Source: Bradyrhizobium sp. CCBAU 53421 (GTDB lineage Bacteria; Pseudomonadota; Alphaproteobacteria; Rhizobiales; Xanthobacteraceae). From it: a stretch of DNA of 64,000 nucleotides. The notes beneath the pieces were generated by a model. The model worked only from the letters and a program-made list of their open reading frames with translations. It had not been told where the DNA came from and did no database searches. The stretch spans positions 1,426,001 through 1,490,000 of the forward strand of contig NZ_CP030047.1 in assembly GCF_015291625.1 (NCBI RefSeq). Reading direction: 5' to 3'. Both the position numbers and the translations under genes were made by a program. Of this stretch, positions 43,949-52,057 are shown one piece after another. Position 1 is the stretch's first letter. The number at the start of each line of letters is the position of its first letter.

Positions 43949-44647
43949 TCAGGCCGCGTCGACCAGCACGAGCTCGGCATCCTCGAGCGCGGTGATCTTC
44001 AGCTTGGCTTCATCGCGGATCGCGGCGCCATCGCGTGCATTGACGCGCACGCCGTTGACCTCGATGCTGCCGGCCGCCGGCACCAGATAGAGGTGTCGGG
44101 CCTTGTCGGGAGCATATTCCGCGCTCTCGCCGGCCTTCAGCGTGGTGGCGAGCACCCGCGCATTGGCGCGGATCGGCAGCGCGTCGTTGTCGCCGTCGAT
44201 GCCGGAGGCGATGGTGACGAGCTTGCCCGAGCGGTCCGCCTTCGGGAACGGCTTCGAGCCCCAGGTCGGCTGGCCGCCCTTGGTGGTCGGCTCGATCCAG
44301 ATCTGGAAAATCTTGGTCTTGGCCGGTTCCAGATTGTACTCGGAGTGACGGATGCCGCTGCCGGCACTCATCACCTGCACGTCGCCGGCCTCGGTGCGTC
44401 CCTTGTTGCCGAGCGAGTCCTGGTGCGTGATCGCGCCTTCGCGCACATAGGTGATGATCTCCATGTTGGCATGCGGATGCGCCGGGAAGCCGGAGTTGGG
44501 CGCGATCTCGTCGTCGTTCCACACCCGCAGCGCGCCGTGGCTGACATTGGCGGGATCGTAGTAGCTCGCGAACGAGAAGTGGTGCTTGGCCTTCAGCCAG
44601 CCGTGGTCGGCGCCGCCGAGCGTTGCGAATGGTTTCAGTTCGATCAT
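43949..44647 (-). CDS. Pirin family protein
   Basis: A 232-residue bicupin. The N-terminal metal site is intact: [15 protein letters not shown] (two His) and IRHSEYN (His and Glu). Bacterial pirins bind Fe or Cu; some are quercetin dioxygenases and others affect redox enzymes. The start at 44647 is preceded by ACGGAGTAACCC. It is the first gene of the pirin-wrbA unit, divergent from a LysR regulator with a GAAAC/GTTTC palindrome between them. Confidence 0.93.
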   Translation of the reverse strand: MIELKPFATLGGADHGWLKAKHHFSFASYYDPANVSHGALRVWNDDEIAPNSGFPAHPHANMEIITYVREGAITHQDSLGNKGRTEAGDVQVMSAGSGIRHSEYNLEPAKTKIFQIWIEPTTKGGQPTWGSKPFPKADRSGKLVTIASGIDGDNDALPIRANARVLATTLKAGESAEYAPDKARHLYLVPAAGSIEVNGVRVNARDGAAIRDEAKLKITALEDAELVLVDAA

Positions 44648-44723
44648 GGGTTACTCCGTTCGATGCGTTGGTTTTCGATCTCGTTGACCCCTTGGATATG
44701 CCGCCGGCCGTGGTATAGAAATA

Positions 44724-44747
44724 GAAACTATTGAAACTCATTGTTTC
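44724..44747. promoter_or_regulatory. GAAAC/GTTTC operator between pirin and LysR genes
   Basis: GAAAC at 44724 and 44733 and GTTTC at 44743; the last two form a perfect inverted repeat with a 5-base spacer. Located in the 127-bp divergent gap, 28 bp before the LysR ATG. Likely LysR binding site controlling pirin-wrbA. Confidence 0.55.
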
Positions 44748-44774
44748 CAAACTGAGCAATCAGGATAGCTGCCC

Positions 44775-45689
44775 ATGTCGAAACTGCCGGACTTCGAGGC
44801 GCTCGCGATCTTCGCAAAAGTCGTGGAATTGCGGTCGTTTGCGGCGGCCGCGACCGAGCTCTCGCTGTCCAAGGCGACGGTCTCGAAGGCGGTCAGCCGG
44901 CTGGAGGAGCGGCTCGGCGCGCGGCTGTTCAACCGCACCTCGCGGCGGCTGGCGATGACCGATGCCGGTCAGAAATTGTCGGAGCGCGCCGCGCGGCTGT
45001 TGGCCGATGGCGAGGCCGCCGAGAACGAGGCGCTGGCGCAATCGACCACGCCACGCGGCCTGGTGCGGTTCGCCGTGCCGATGAGCTTCGGCATCAAGAC
45101 CGTGGCGCCGCTGCTGCCGGAATTCATGGAGGCCTATCCGGAGGTCGCGATCGATCTGCATTTGAGCGACGCGACTGTCGATCTGATCGGCGAAGGTTTT
45201 GATGCCGGCCTGCGCATCGCGCGGCTGCCGGATTCCTCGCTGATCGCGCGGCGGCTGTGCGGCATGCCGCGCTACACGGTGGCGGCGCCGTCCTATCTGA
45301 AGCGCTACGGCCGGCCGACCCATCCGATGCATCTCGCCGAGCACAAATGCTTCGGCTACGCCTATCTCTCGACCCAGGGCGTCTGGCACTACACCAACGC
45401 GTCAGGCGAGCAGGCGAGCGTGCGTCCCGCCGGCCAGTTGCGCGTCAACAATGGCGAGGCCGTGATGCCCGCGCTGCTCGCCGGCCTCGGCATCGCCGAT
45501 CTGCCCGACTTCATCGTCGGCGATGCGATCGCACGCGGCGAGGTCGAGGTGATCCTGAAGGGCTGGAAGCAGCCCGAGGGCGCCGTGCATCTCGTCACGC
45601 CGCCCGGCGGCCCGCGTCCCGCGCGCGTCGAGGTGCTGGCGGATTTCCTCGCCAGCCATTTCGCCAAAGGCCGCGGCCAGCGGAAATAG
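44775..45689 (+). CDS. LysR family regulator, divergent from pirin-wrbA
   Basis: A 304-residue LTTR of the CrgA/AaeR-like subgroup: HTH FEALAIFAKVVELRSFAAAA with LSLSKATVSKAVSRLEERLG and wing RLFNRTSRRLAMTDAGQ, then the effector domain. By divergent placement it should control pirin and wrbA, responding to a quinone-like or electrophilic compound (inference from the target genes). Confidence 0.92.
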   Translation: MSKLPDFEALAIFAKVVELRSFAAAATELSLSKATVSKAVSRLEERLGARLFNRTSRRLAMTDAGQKLSERAARLLADGEAAENEALAQSTTPRGLVRFAVPMSFGIKTVAPLLPEFMEAYPEVAIDLHLSDATVDLIGEGFDAGLRIARLPDSSLIARRLCGMPRYTVAAPSYLKRYGRPTHPMHLAEHKCFGYAYLSTQGVWHYTNASGEQASVRPAGQLRVNNGEAVMPALLAGLGIADLPDFIVGDAIARGEVEVILKGWKQPEGAVHLVTPPGGPRPARVEVLADFLASHFAKGRGQRK

Positions 45690-45802
45690 CGGGCCGCGCT
45701 CACCGGAAATAGTGGTGGGCGGCTCACACGCAGACACCGCAGGCTGCGTGACCCGTCACATTCATGTCATCCCTTTTAAATTGTATAAGTTGTGTGAACT
45801 AA

Positions 45803-45816
45803 CCCACGATCGTGGG
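45803..45816. promoter_or_regulatory. 14-bp perfect palindrome upstream of protease-hydrolase fusion
   Basis: CCCACGATCGTGGG, 66 bp before the ATG at 45883, preceded by an A/T-rich stretch TTTTAAATTGTATAAG (45774-45789) that could hold a promoter -10 region. A likely operator for the following gene; no regulator gene is adjacent other than the LysR upstream. Confidence 0.45.
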
Positions 45817-45882
45817 CTGCAGCGATCGTCTATTTCTGCGTCCTGAACCTGTTGCCGCCAAGCGCATTTTCGGAGGAACCAG

Positions 45883-48315
45883 ATGATTGACCTGACCAAG
45901 CACGATTTCACGTCATTGTCGGTGAAGGACCTGCTCGATGCCCGCGAGGCCTATCACGTGCATCTGGCCCATCTGCAATCGGTCTATGCCACGGCGATCG
46001 GCCGCTATCTGATCCGGGACAGCGACCGCAACGCGACCGAACGGCGGCACCATTCCAAGCCGCAGGCGCTCGGACCGCGCACGCTGTTCAATTCGTCGGT
46101 CAAGGACTGGTCGTGGCCCTGCATCCTCGTCTTTGTCCGGGACTGGATGAAACGCTCCGAGCTGAAGAACCATCCGGAGAAGCAGGACCAGCTGGTGCCG
46201 CCGTTCCTGTATCTGCCGGACGGGCGCGTCGTGCCGACCTGCGTCGTCAAGGTCGACCCGAACGAAAACAGCCCCGGCGTCGTCGATCCGCCGGTGTTCA
46301 AGAGCGATCTGGTCGGCGGCGGCTTTCCGGTCCAGACCATGATCCAGGGCAAGATCCATCGCGGCTCGATCGGCTGTCTCGTCACCAATGGCGAGACCGT
46401 GTTTGCACTCTCGAATCGCCACGTGGTCGGCGCGGCCGGGCGCGAGATCTACGCCGGCTTCAAGAACACCGATCGCCGTCTCGGCGTCAGCGATGCACTG
46501 CAACTCGGCAAGCGCGCCTTCAGTGACGTTTATCCCGGCTGGCCCGGCGCGCGCGTGGTGGCCAATCTCGATGCCGGATTGATCCGCGTCGACGACGTCA
46601 AGGGCTGGACCGCACAGGTCTACGGCGTCGGCCAGGTCGGCGACGTCGTCGATCTCAATGTCGGCACCTTCCGCCTCGAGGTCATCAACCAGCCGCTGAT
46701 CGCCTTCGGCGCCACCAGCGGATTGATGAAGGGCAAGATCATCGGGCTGTTCTATCGCTACAAGACCGTCGGCGGCATGGAATATGTCAGCGATTTCGTG
46801 ATCGGTCCGCGCGACGGCGACACGCCGCTCAACAACTATCCCGGCGATTCCGGCACGGTCTGGTTTCTCGACGATCCCGATGCGAAGAGGAACGCCGGCG
46901 GCGCGCGCATCCTCAGCCCCGTGGCGCTGGAATGGGGCGGCCAGGAATTGTTCGGATCGGGCGGTAAGGTTCCGATGCAGGTCGCGCTCGGCATCTGCAT
47001 GGCGACGCTGTGCCGCGAGCTCGATGTCGAATTGATCGGCGACTGGAATGCCGGCCACACCGAGTATTGGGGCGAATGGGGACACGTCAAGATCGGCGCC
47101 TACGCGACCGGCCTGATCGATGCGAAGCTGCCCAAGCTCTCGGCCATGATGGACGCCAATTCCGACAATATCGGCCTCGACGACAAGCTGCTCCAAGATC
47201 TCAAGCCATACCAGCGCGGCGCATTCGCGCCGCTGGCCGACGTCGCCGACCTGGTCTGGCGCTTCACCCGCCACACCGACGAGAGCAACCATTTCGCCGA
47301 CATGGACAAGCCGGGCAAGGACGGCAAGACGCTGCTGGATCTTTGTGCCGAGTCGACGCGTAACGTCGATCCGAAAGTCTGGAACGACTATTACGAAGGG
47401 ATCGGCGAGGACCGGCGCGGCGCGTTGCCGTTCCGGGTCTGGCAGATATTCGACGAGATGGTCGAGTACGCCGCCGCCAACAAGAAGCTCGAATTCGTCT
47501 GCGCCGCGGGAATCGTCGCGCATTACATCGGCGATGCCTGCCAGCCGCTGCACATCTCGCAATTCCACCATGGCCTCGATCCGAACGACAAGGCGCACGC
47601 CAAGGTGCACAGCGTGTACGAGACCACGATGATCGGCCGCCACGGCAAGGATCTCATCAAGATGATCCCGGATGCGCGGACCAGCGACGTCGCGGAGATC
47701 GCTGCGGGCGGCACGCCGACCGGCCGTGACGCTGCCGTTGCCGTGGTGGCGCTGATGCAGCGCACCGTGAAGCGGCTGCCGCCGATGACGATCGTCAACC
47801 TGTTCAACTCGCATATGGGGAGCGGCCAGGTCGACGTGATGTGGTCGAAGCTGAAGGATGCCACAGCGGCCTGCATGCAGGACGGCGCCAAGACGCTGGC
47901 GCGAGTCTGGGAAGCCGCCTGGCGTGCAGGTGCCGGTGAGGATCGCGGGCAGGGCGGCAAGTTCGATCAGGACAGTTTGAGCAAGCTCTATAACGACCCG
48001 AGCTTCCTTCCGGCATATCAGCTCCAGCAGCTCACGCTCGACGCCGATGACCACATCGTTCCGGTCGGCGGAGGCGCACGTCGCCGCAGTGCGTCGACGG
48101 CGCGGCGCGCGAGCCCGCCAGCAGCCAAGAAGGCGGCGAAGAAGCCAGCCAGGAATACGGCCAGGAGAGCGGTCAAGGAGGCCGGGGCCCGCAAGCGTCC
48201 GGCCGCGGCCGCTCCGGTCCGACGCGCAGCCGCCAGCAAGAAGACCGCGACCAAGCGCGGCGCGGCCAGGAAGCGGCCAGCCGGAAAGGCGCGCAAGGCG
48301 GGGCGCAAGCGCTAG
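45883..48315 (+). CDS. Trypsin-like protease fused to S1/P1 nuclease or phospholipase C-type zinc hydrolase, with H1-like tail
   Basis: An 810-residue multidomain protein. Residues about 100-380: trypsin-like domain with His180 (SNRHVV), Asp230 (NLDAGLIRVDD) and Ser323 (YPGDSGTVW). Residues about 396-700: zinc hydrolase of the S1/P1 nuclease / phospholipase C superfamily, with Trp396 and His401 (YWGEWGH, like WGALGH at the mature N-terminus of P1), Asp456, His470 (NHFAD), His547-Asp551-His557 (HYIGDACQPLH) and His576-Glu580 (VHSVYE). Residues about 714-810: Lys/Arg/Ala-rich tail like histone H1. No signal peptide. RBS CGGAGGAACC precedes the ATG. In the family the N-terminal Trp binds zinc after cleavage, so the protease may free it. 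Nuclease versus lipase cannot be settled. Confidence 0.8.
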   Translation: MIDLTKHDFTSLSVKDLLDAREAYHVHLAHLQSVYATAIGRYLIRDSDRNATERRHHSKPQALGPRTLFNSSVKDWSWPCILVFVRDWMKRSELKNHPEKQDQLVPPFLYLPDGRVVPTCVVKVDPNENSPGVVDPPVFKSDLVGGGFPVQTMIQGKIHRGSIGCLVTNGETVFALSNRHVVGAAGREIYAGFKNTDRRLGVSDALQLGKRAFSDVYPGWPGARVVANLDAGLIRVDDVKGWTAQVYGVGQVGDVVDLNVGTFRLEVINQPLIAFGATSGLMKGKIIGLFYRYKTVGGMEYVSDFVIGPRDGDTPLNNYPGDSGTVWFLDDPDAKRNAGGARILSPVALEWGGQELFGSGGKVPMQVALGICMATLCRELDVELIGDWNAGHTEYWGEWGHVKIGAYATGLIDAKLPKLSAMMDANSDNIGLDDKLLQDLKPYQRGAFAPLADVADLVWRFTRHTDESNHFADMDKPGKDGKTLLDLCAESTRNVDPKVWNDYYEGIGEDRRGALPFRVWQIFDEMVEYAAANKKLEFVCAAGIVAHYIGDACQPLHISQFHHGLDPNDKAHAKVHSVYETTMIGRHGKDLIKMIPDARTSDVAEIAAGGTPTGRDAAVAVVALMQRTVKRLPPMTIVNLFNSHMGSGQVDVMWSKLKDATAACMQDGAKTLARVWEAAWRAGAGEDRGQGGKFDQDSLSKLYNDPSFLPAYQLQQLTLDADDHIVPVGGGARRRSASTARRASPPAAKKAAKKPARNTARRAVKEAGARKRPAAAAPVRRAAASKKTATKRGAARKRPAGKARKAGRKR

Positions 48316-48353
48316 ATGAGTTTACGTCGAAACGGGTAACTGACTCCGTTTCA

Positions 48354-48418
48354 CCTCTCCCCGCACGCGGGGAGAGGTCGGAACGCGTCGTAAGATGCGT
48401 TCCGGATGAGGGGGAGTC
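48354..48418. repeat. Truncated family D palindromic repeat
   Basis: CCTCTCCCCGCACGCGGGGAGAGG hairpin (48354-48377, written in halves CCTCTCCCCGC and GCGGGGAGAGG) plus the GGAACGCGTC/GATGCGTTCC stem; the third hairpin of the full element (5046-5191) is missing. It directly abuts a remnant of a Bug gene. Confidence 0.75.
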
Positions 48419-48424
48419 TCCAGC

Positions 48425-48523
48425 CCGGTCGCCTATCTGGACGCGCCGGAGTTTTCAAAATTTGTTGCAGACGACAGCAGGCGCTTGATCGCGGTGGTGA
48501 AGAAGATCGGCAAGGTCGAGTAG
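48425..48523 (+). pseudogene. C-terminal remnant of a Bug/TctC binding-protein gene
   Basis: The frame from about 48410 to the TAG at 48521-48523 reads SSPVAYLDAPEFSKFVADD then SRRLIAVVKKIGKVE. This is the typical C-terminal helix pair of Bug/TctC proteins (compare the pattern EFxxFxxxxxxxxxxVVKxxGxKxE). It has no start; the upstream side is cut by the truncated palindromic repeat, with a stop at 48407-48409 in frame. So about 90% of the original gene is gone. Confidence 0.7.
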
Positions 48524-48652
48524 GGAACCTGGGTTCACATTTAGTTGTCCGCGCGAACGATCCTTGGCCGCATTCATTTGCCAGCATCGAGAAAATTGCC
48601 ACGCGGAACCAGCGCGTGTGCGGATCACTCACCTTGAACAAGGGCACTGGGC

Positions 48653-49018
48653 ATGCAGACGCAGCGGATTGTCCTGAGCTTAGCGATCGCGATCGGCGGC
48701 GTTGCCGCGGCAACGTCCGCGTCGGCGCAGGAATATCGCGGAACATGGGAACAGCAGATGGCGTGTACGCCCGACGTGATGCGCCTGTGCAGCGATCAGA
48801 TTCCCGACACCAACCGGATCGTCGCCTGTCTGCGGCAGAACACGGCGCTGCTCGGCAGTTCCTGCCGCGCGGTGTTCGAGTCGAATGCGCAACAACAGGC
48901 GCAAACGCAGGGACGCGGGCCGCAGCCGCAGACGATGCAGCGGCCGCGCGCGCCGCAGCAGATGCGTCCGGCCCCGGTTGCGCCGCCGCGGCCGGCGCCT
49001 GACGACGACGAAGACTAA
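48653..49018 (+). CDS. Small exported cysteine-motif protein
   Basis: A 121-residue protein: signal peptide at 1-25 (ending ATSASA), a short domain CTPDVMRLCSDQIPDT with CLRQNTALLGSSCRAVF (four Cys spaced like the cysteine-rich GLG1/FGFR-type repeat), and a Gln/Pro/Arg-rich tail ending DDDED. It should be periplasmic with two disulfides. I recall similar single-repeat proteins as frequent in Bradyrhizobium; function unknown. ATG at 48653 follows AAGGGCACTGGGC. Confidence 0.7.
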   Translation: MQTQRIVLSLAIAIGGVAAATSASAQEYRGTWEQQMACTPDVMRLCSDQIPDTNRIVACLRQNTALLGSSCRAVFESNAQQQAQTQGRGPQPQTMQRPRAPQQMRPAPVAPPRPAPDDDED

Positions 49019-49021
49019 TCT

Positions 49022-49507
49022 CTAGGAACCGACTTCTGCCTGAGACCTGACCTCGCAGACATCGACCCATTCGGCGGCGGTCAATTCCGCCATCCGGTCG
49101 GGCGTGATGCGCACCGCGCTGTGGGTCGAGCCCGCGGCCGGCACCACGATGTCGAATGCCTTCAGCGACACATCGCAATAGACCGGCAGCGGCGTCTTCA
49201 GCCCGAACGGGCAGACGCCGCCGACCTCGTGGCCGGTGATGTCGGCGACCTCGTCGAGGCCGAGCATCTTCGGCTTGCCGCCGAACGCCGCCTTCACCTT
49301 CTTGTTGTCCATCCGCGACGTCCCGGCGGCGACGATCAGCACCACGCGATCGCCGACCCGCAGGCTCAGCGTCTTGGCGATCCGCGCCGGCTCGACGCCA
49401 TAGGCCTCCGCGGCCAGCGCGACGGTCGCAGAACTCACAGCGGATTCGATCACGGAGATTTCGGGCGCCTTCTCGGCGAAGAAGGCGCGGACGGACTCGA
49501 GGCTCAT
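49022..49507 (-). CDS. YbaK/EbsC family aminoacyl-tRNA deacylase
   Basis: A 161-residue YbaK-fold protein. KTLSLRVGDRVVLIVAAGTSRMDNKKVKAAFG and the GHEVGGVCPFGL loop are diagnostic of the YbaK/ProX group, which hydrolyse mischarged tRNAs (Cys- or Ala-tRNA(Pro)) in trans. Start at 49507 (MSLESVRAFF); the gene lies 5 bp after the haloacid dehalogenase gene in a minus-strand operon. The physiological tRNA cannot be read from the sequence. Confidence 0.9.
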   Translation of the reverse strand: MSLESVRAFFAEKAPEISVIESAVSSATVALAAEAYGVEPARIAKTLSLRVGDRVVLIVAAGTSRMDNKKVKAAFGGKPKMLGLDEVADITGHEVGGVCPFGLKTPLPVYCDVSLKAFDIVVPAAGSTHSAVRITPDRMAELTAAEWVDVCEVRSQAEVGS

Positions 49508-49512
49508 ACTGT

Positions 49513-50256
49513 TCAGGACCTTGCAGACACCAAAGCGGGAAGCTCGGAGAGGCCGCGGATCCGGTGATCGGGCACGACGCCGAGTTCGTCCATCTGGGTA
49601 CGCAATGCCCAAAACATCGTCAATGGGGCGACCGTCTCGCTCTCGACGCAGGCCAGCGCCATCGCTTCCGGTGTCACCCGTTCGATCCAGGCGACATTGA
49701 GGCCAAACGCCTTGGCGCCGCAGGCGTCCCACGGATTGGAGGAGATGAACAGCACCTGCGCGGGCGGCACTTTCAGCACCTCCTCGATCAGCGTGTAGGC
49801 CTCGGGCGCCGGCTTGAACACCTTGTGCGCATCGACGCTGATGGTCGCATCGAGCAGGCGATCGAGTCCCGAATTGCGCACCAGCGCATTCAGCATGTCG
49901 GGGCTGCCGTTGGAGAGGATCGCGAGCTTCTTGTCCTTCATCGCCTCGAGCGCCGCGACGGCGTCCGGATACAGCGCAAGATGCTGATACTTGTCGATGA
50001 TGCGCGTAAAGGTCGCTTCGTCATATTGCAGGCCGAGGCTGCGCAGCGTGTAGGCGAGGGAGTCGCGGGTCGCGGTGGCGAAATCCTGGTAGCGCCGCAT
50101 CAGCGTGCGCAGCCAGGAATATTCGAGCTGCTTGATGCGCCAGATCTGGGTGATGATGTCGCCATAGCCGGGGAATGCATCCTCGGTGATTTCGGCCACC
50201 GACTGCACGTCATAGAGCGTGCCATAGGCGTCGAAGACGATTGCTTTGATGGTCAT
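49513..50256 (-). CDS. Haloacid dehalogenase, type II (L-2-haloacid dehalogenase-like)
   Basis: A 247-residue HAD hydrolase. Motif I FDAYGTLYD has the nucleophilic Asp; motif II ILSNGSPDML, motif III Lys in KVFKPAPEAY and motif IV FISSNPWDACGAKAFG match the L-2-haloacid dehalogenase subgroup, which convert 2-haloalkanoates to 2-hydroxy acids. Overlaps the upstream hydrolase gene by 4 bp (50253-50256), so the two are translationally coupled. A real dehalogenase or another small phosphatase function are both possible; the SNPWD motif favours dehalogenase. Confidence 0.9.
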   Translation of the reverse strand: MTIKAIVFDAYGTLYDVQSVAEITEDAFPGYGDIITQIWRIKQLEYSWLRTLMRRYQDFATATRDSLAYTLRSLGLQYDEATFTRIIDKYQHLALYPDAVAALEAMKDKKLAILSNGSPDMLNALVRNSGLDRLLDATISVDAHKVFKPAPEAYTLIEEVLKVPPAQVLFISSNPWDACGAKAFGLNVAWIERVTPEAMALACVESETVAPLTMFWALRTQMDELGVVPDHRIRGLSELPALVSARS

Positions 50257-51095
50257 TGGGTTTTCTCTTGTCCGCCAATGGTCGCATACAGGAATTTCCT
50301 GAGGTCGTCGACGGATTGGTCCCGGGCCGCCGCGTTGAATTCTAGGTGATGACCGAGCAACTGCGCCGGCGTGCGATATTGCGGCACGTCAAAATCGTGA
50401 TGGGCGCCGGGGTAGACGATCAACTCGATCGGATAGCCAAGGCCGTGCTGCCGCGAGATGCCGTCATCGTCACGGCCTTCCGCCAGGTTCCGGCACTCCC
50501 GCGCCGGCGTCCAGTCGTCGAGTTCGCCGACCATGATCAGGGTCGGCACGGTCATGTCGCCCTTGATGCCGAGGCAGCGCGGATAGAAGGCGACGGCGGC
50601 GCGGAATTTTTCCGCCGCGTTGACCTCGATCGCGCCGCGCTCGACCGAGAGCAGCGCAAGCCATCCGCCTTGCGAAAAGCCGATCACGGCAATGCGTGTC
50701 GGATCGACCAGGGATTGCCGGGTCAGGAAGCTCAGCGCGCGATAGGCGTCGTGAACCGTTGCGGCCGGGACACCGCCGGTGCAGGTGTCGCTGATGCCGC
50801 GCGGGCCGAACCGGTCCACGGTGAGCGTGACATAGCCCCAGGCCGCGAGCCGTTTGCCCCAGCGCTCATCGAGTTCTCGCCATTGCCCGCTGCAGCCGTG
50901 CAGCAACACCACGGCGGGCAGGAGACCCGGTCGCTCCGGCCGCCGCAACAGGCCCTGCAGTGGCTGCGCGTTGCTGAGCGGGCTTTCGAACTCGACCAGC
51001 GCGGAAGGCGCTTCGGCGGCCGTCGCAGGCTTGCCGCCCGCGCTCCCGACCAGGAGCACGGCGAGGAGGATGGCAAGTCCGGCCCGGTTCGTCAT
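50253..51095 (-). CDS. Exported dienelactone hydrolase family protein
   Basis: A 280-residue alpha/beta hydrolase. Signal peptide at 1-27 (ending PATAAEA), oxyanion segment VVLLHGCSGQW, nucleophile GFSQGG, acid GELDDWTPA and the catalytic His in PGAHHDFD. Proteins of this type are periplasmic esterases or dienelactone hydrolases. It heads an operon with the haloacid dehalogenase and YbaK genes. A chloroaromatic role is tempting but unproven. Confidence 0.87.
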   Translation of the reverse strand: MTNRAGLAILLAVLLVGSAGGKPATAAEAPSALVEFESPLSNAQPLQGLLRRPERPGLLPAVVLLHGCSGQWRELDERWGKRLAAWGYVTLTVDRFGPRGISDTCTGGVPAATVHDAYRALSFLTRQSLVDPTRIAVIGFSQGGWLALLSVERGAIEVNAAEKFRAAVAFYPRCLGIKGDMTVPTLIMVGELDDWTPARECRNLAEGRDDDGISRQHGLGYPIELIVYPGAHHDFDVPQYRTPAQLLGHHLEFNAAARDQSVDDLRKFLYATIGGQEKTQ

Positions 51096-51131
51096 CGGCC
51101 GCCCCGCAAGCGTGCGGCCGATGATACTCCC

Positions 51132-52016
51132 TTAAATGCCCAAAATCTTCCGCGCGTTGGCCTTCAGGACCTTGGGGCGTATCTCCTCGCGGATGTCGAG
51201 TTTTGCAAAGTCGGCGAGCCAGCGGTCCGGCGTGATGACCGGCCAGTCCGAGCCGAACAGCATCTTGTCCTGCAGGATCGAGTTGATGTAGCGCACCAGG
51301 ATCGGCGGGAAATATTTCGGCGACCAGCCGGACAGGTCGATATAGACGTTCGGCTTGTGGGTCGCGACCGACAGCGCCTCTTCCTGCCAGGGGAAGGAGG
51401 GATGCGCGAGGATGATCTTGAGGTCGGGAAAATCGGCCGCGACGTCATCCATGTACATCGGGTTGGAATATTTCAGCCGCATCCCCATGCCGCCCGGCAT
51501 GCCGGAGCCGACGCCGGTCTGGCCGGTGTGGAACAGCGCGATCGCGCCGCCGTCATTGATCGCCTCATAGAGCGGATAGGCCATGCGGTCGTTGGCGTAG
51601 AAGCCCTGCATGGTCGGATGGAATTTGAAGCCGCGCACGCCGTAGTCCTCGATCAGCCTGCGCGCCTCGCGGACGCCGAGCTTGCCCTTGTGCGGGTCGA
51701 TCGAGACGAACGGGATCAAGACGTCGAGATGATCGGAGGCGATCTCCAGCATCTCCTCATTCTTGTAACGGCGGAAGCCGGTCTCGCGTTCGGCGTCGAC
51801 CGGGAAGATCACCGCGGCGATGTTCTTGGCGCGGTAGTAGGCCGCGGTCTCCGGCACGGTCGGCGGATGCTTGTGCGGTGACTTGAAGTAGTCGGCCATC
51901 TGCGCCTGGAAATCGTCATAGCCGTCGTCGCCATGCATGCCGCACGGCTCCTCGGCATGGGTGTGGATGTCGATCGCTGCGACCTTTTCGATGTCAGGCA
52001 GTTTGAGCTTGGGCAT
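51132..52016 (-). CDS. Amidohydrolase 2 / ACMSD-like metal-dependent hydrolase
   Basis: A 294-residue TIM-barrel amidohydrolase. IDIHTHAEE supplies the first metal His pair, KFHPTMQGFYAND and IILAHPSFPWQEE the others, LFGSDWPVITPDRW the Asp. The ACMSD-like group includes decarboxylases (2-amino-3-carboxymuconate, gamma-resorcylate) and lactonases. Start at 52016 (MPKLKLPDIEKVA); the longer frame to 52082 crosses the palindrome and A/T-rich promoter region. It lies after the DLH operon on the same strand with 37 bp between. Confidence 0.87.
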   Translation of the reverse strand: MPKLKLPDIEKVAAIDIHTHAEEPCGMHGDDGYDDFQAQMADYFKSPHKHPPTVPETAAYYRAKNIAAVIFPVDAERETGFRRYKNEEMLEIASDHLDVLIPFVSIDPHKGKLGVREARRLIEDYGVRGFKFHPTMQGFYANDRMAYPLYEAINDGGAIALFHTGQTGVGSGMPGGMGMRLKYSNPMYMDDVAADFPDLKIILAHPSFPWQEEALSVATHKPNVYIDLSGWSPKYFPPILVRYINSILQDKMLFGSDWPVITPDRWLADFAKLDIREEIRPKVLKANARKILGI

Positions 52017-52057
52017 TCGGCTTCCCCGGCGGCGTGTATGTTGGTGATGGAAAATAA

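Noticed and set aside
45913..48054. 713-codon open frame on the minus strand
   Set aside because: Antisense to the protease-hydrolase fusion, whose catalytic motifs show that the plus strand is the gene.
49022..51095. Chloroaromatic degradation operon
   Set aside because: A haloacid dehalogenase and a dienelactone hydrolase-like gene are adjacent, but there is no ring-cleavage dioxygenase, cycloisomerase or maleylacetate reductase, and the hydrolase is exported.
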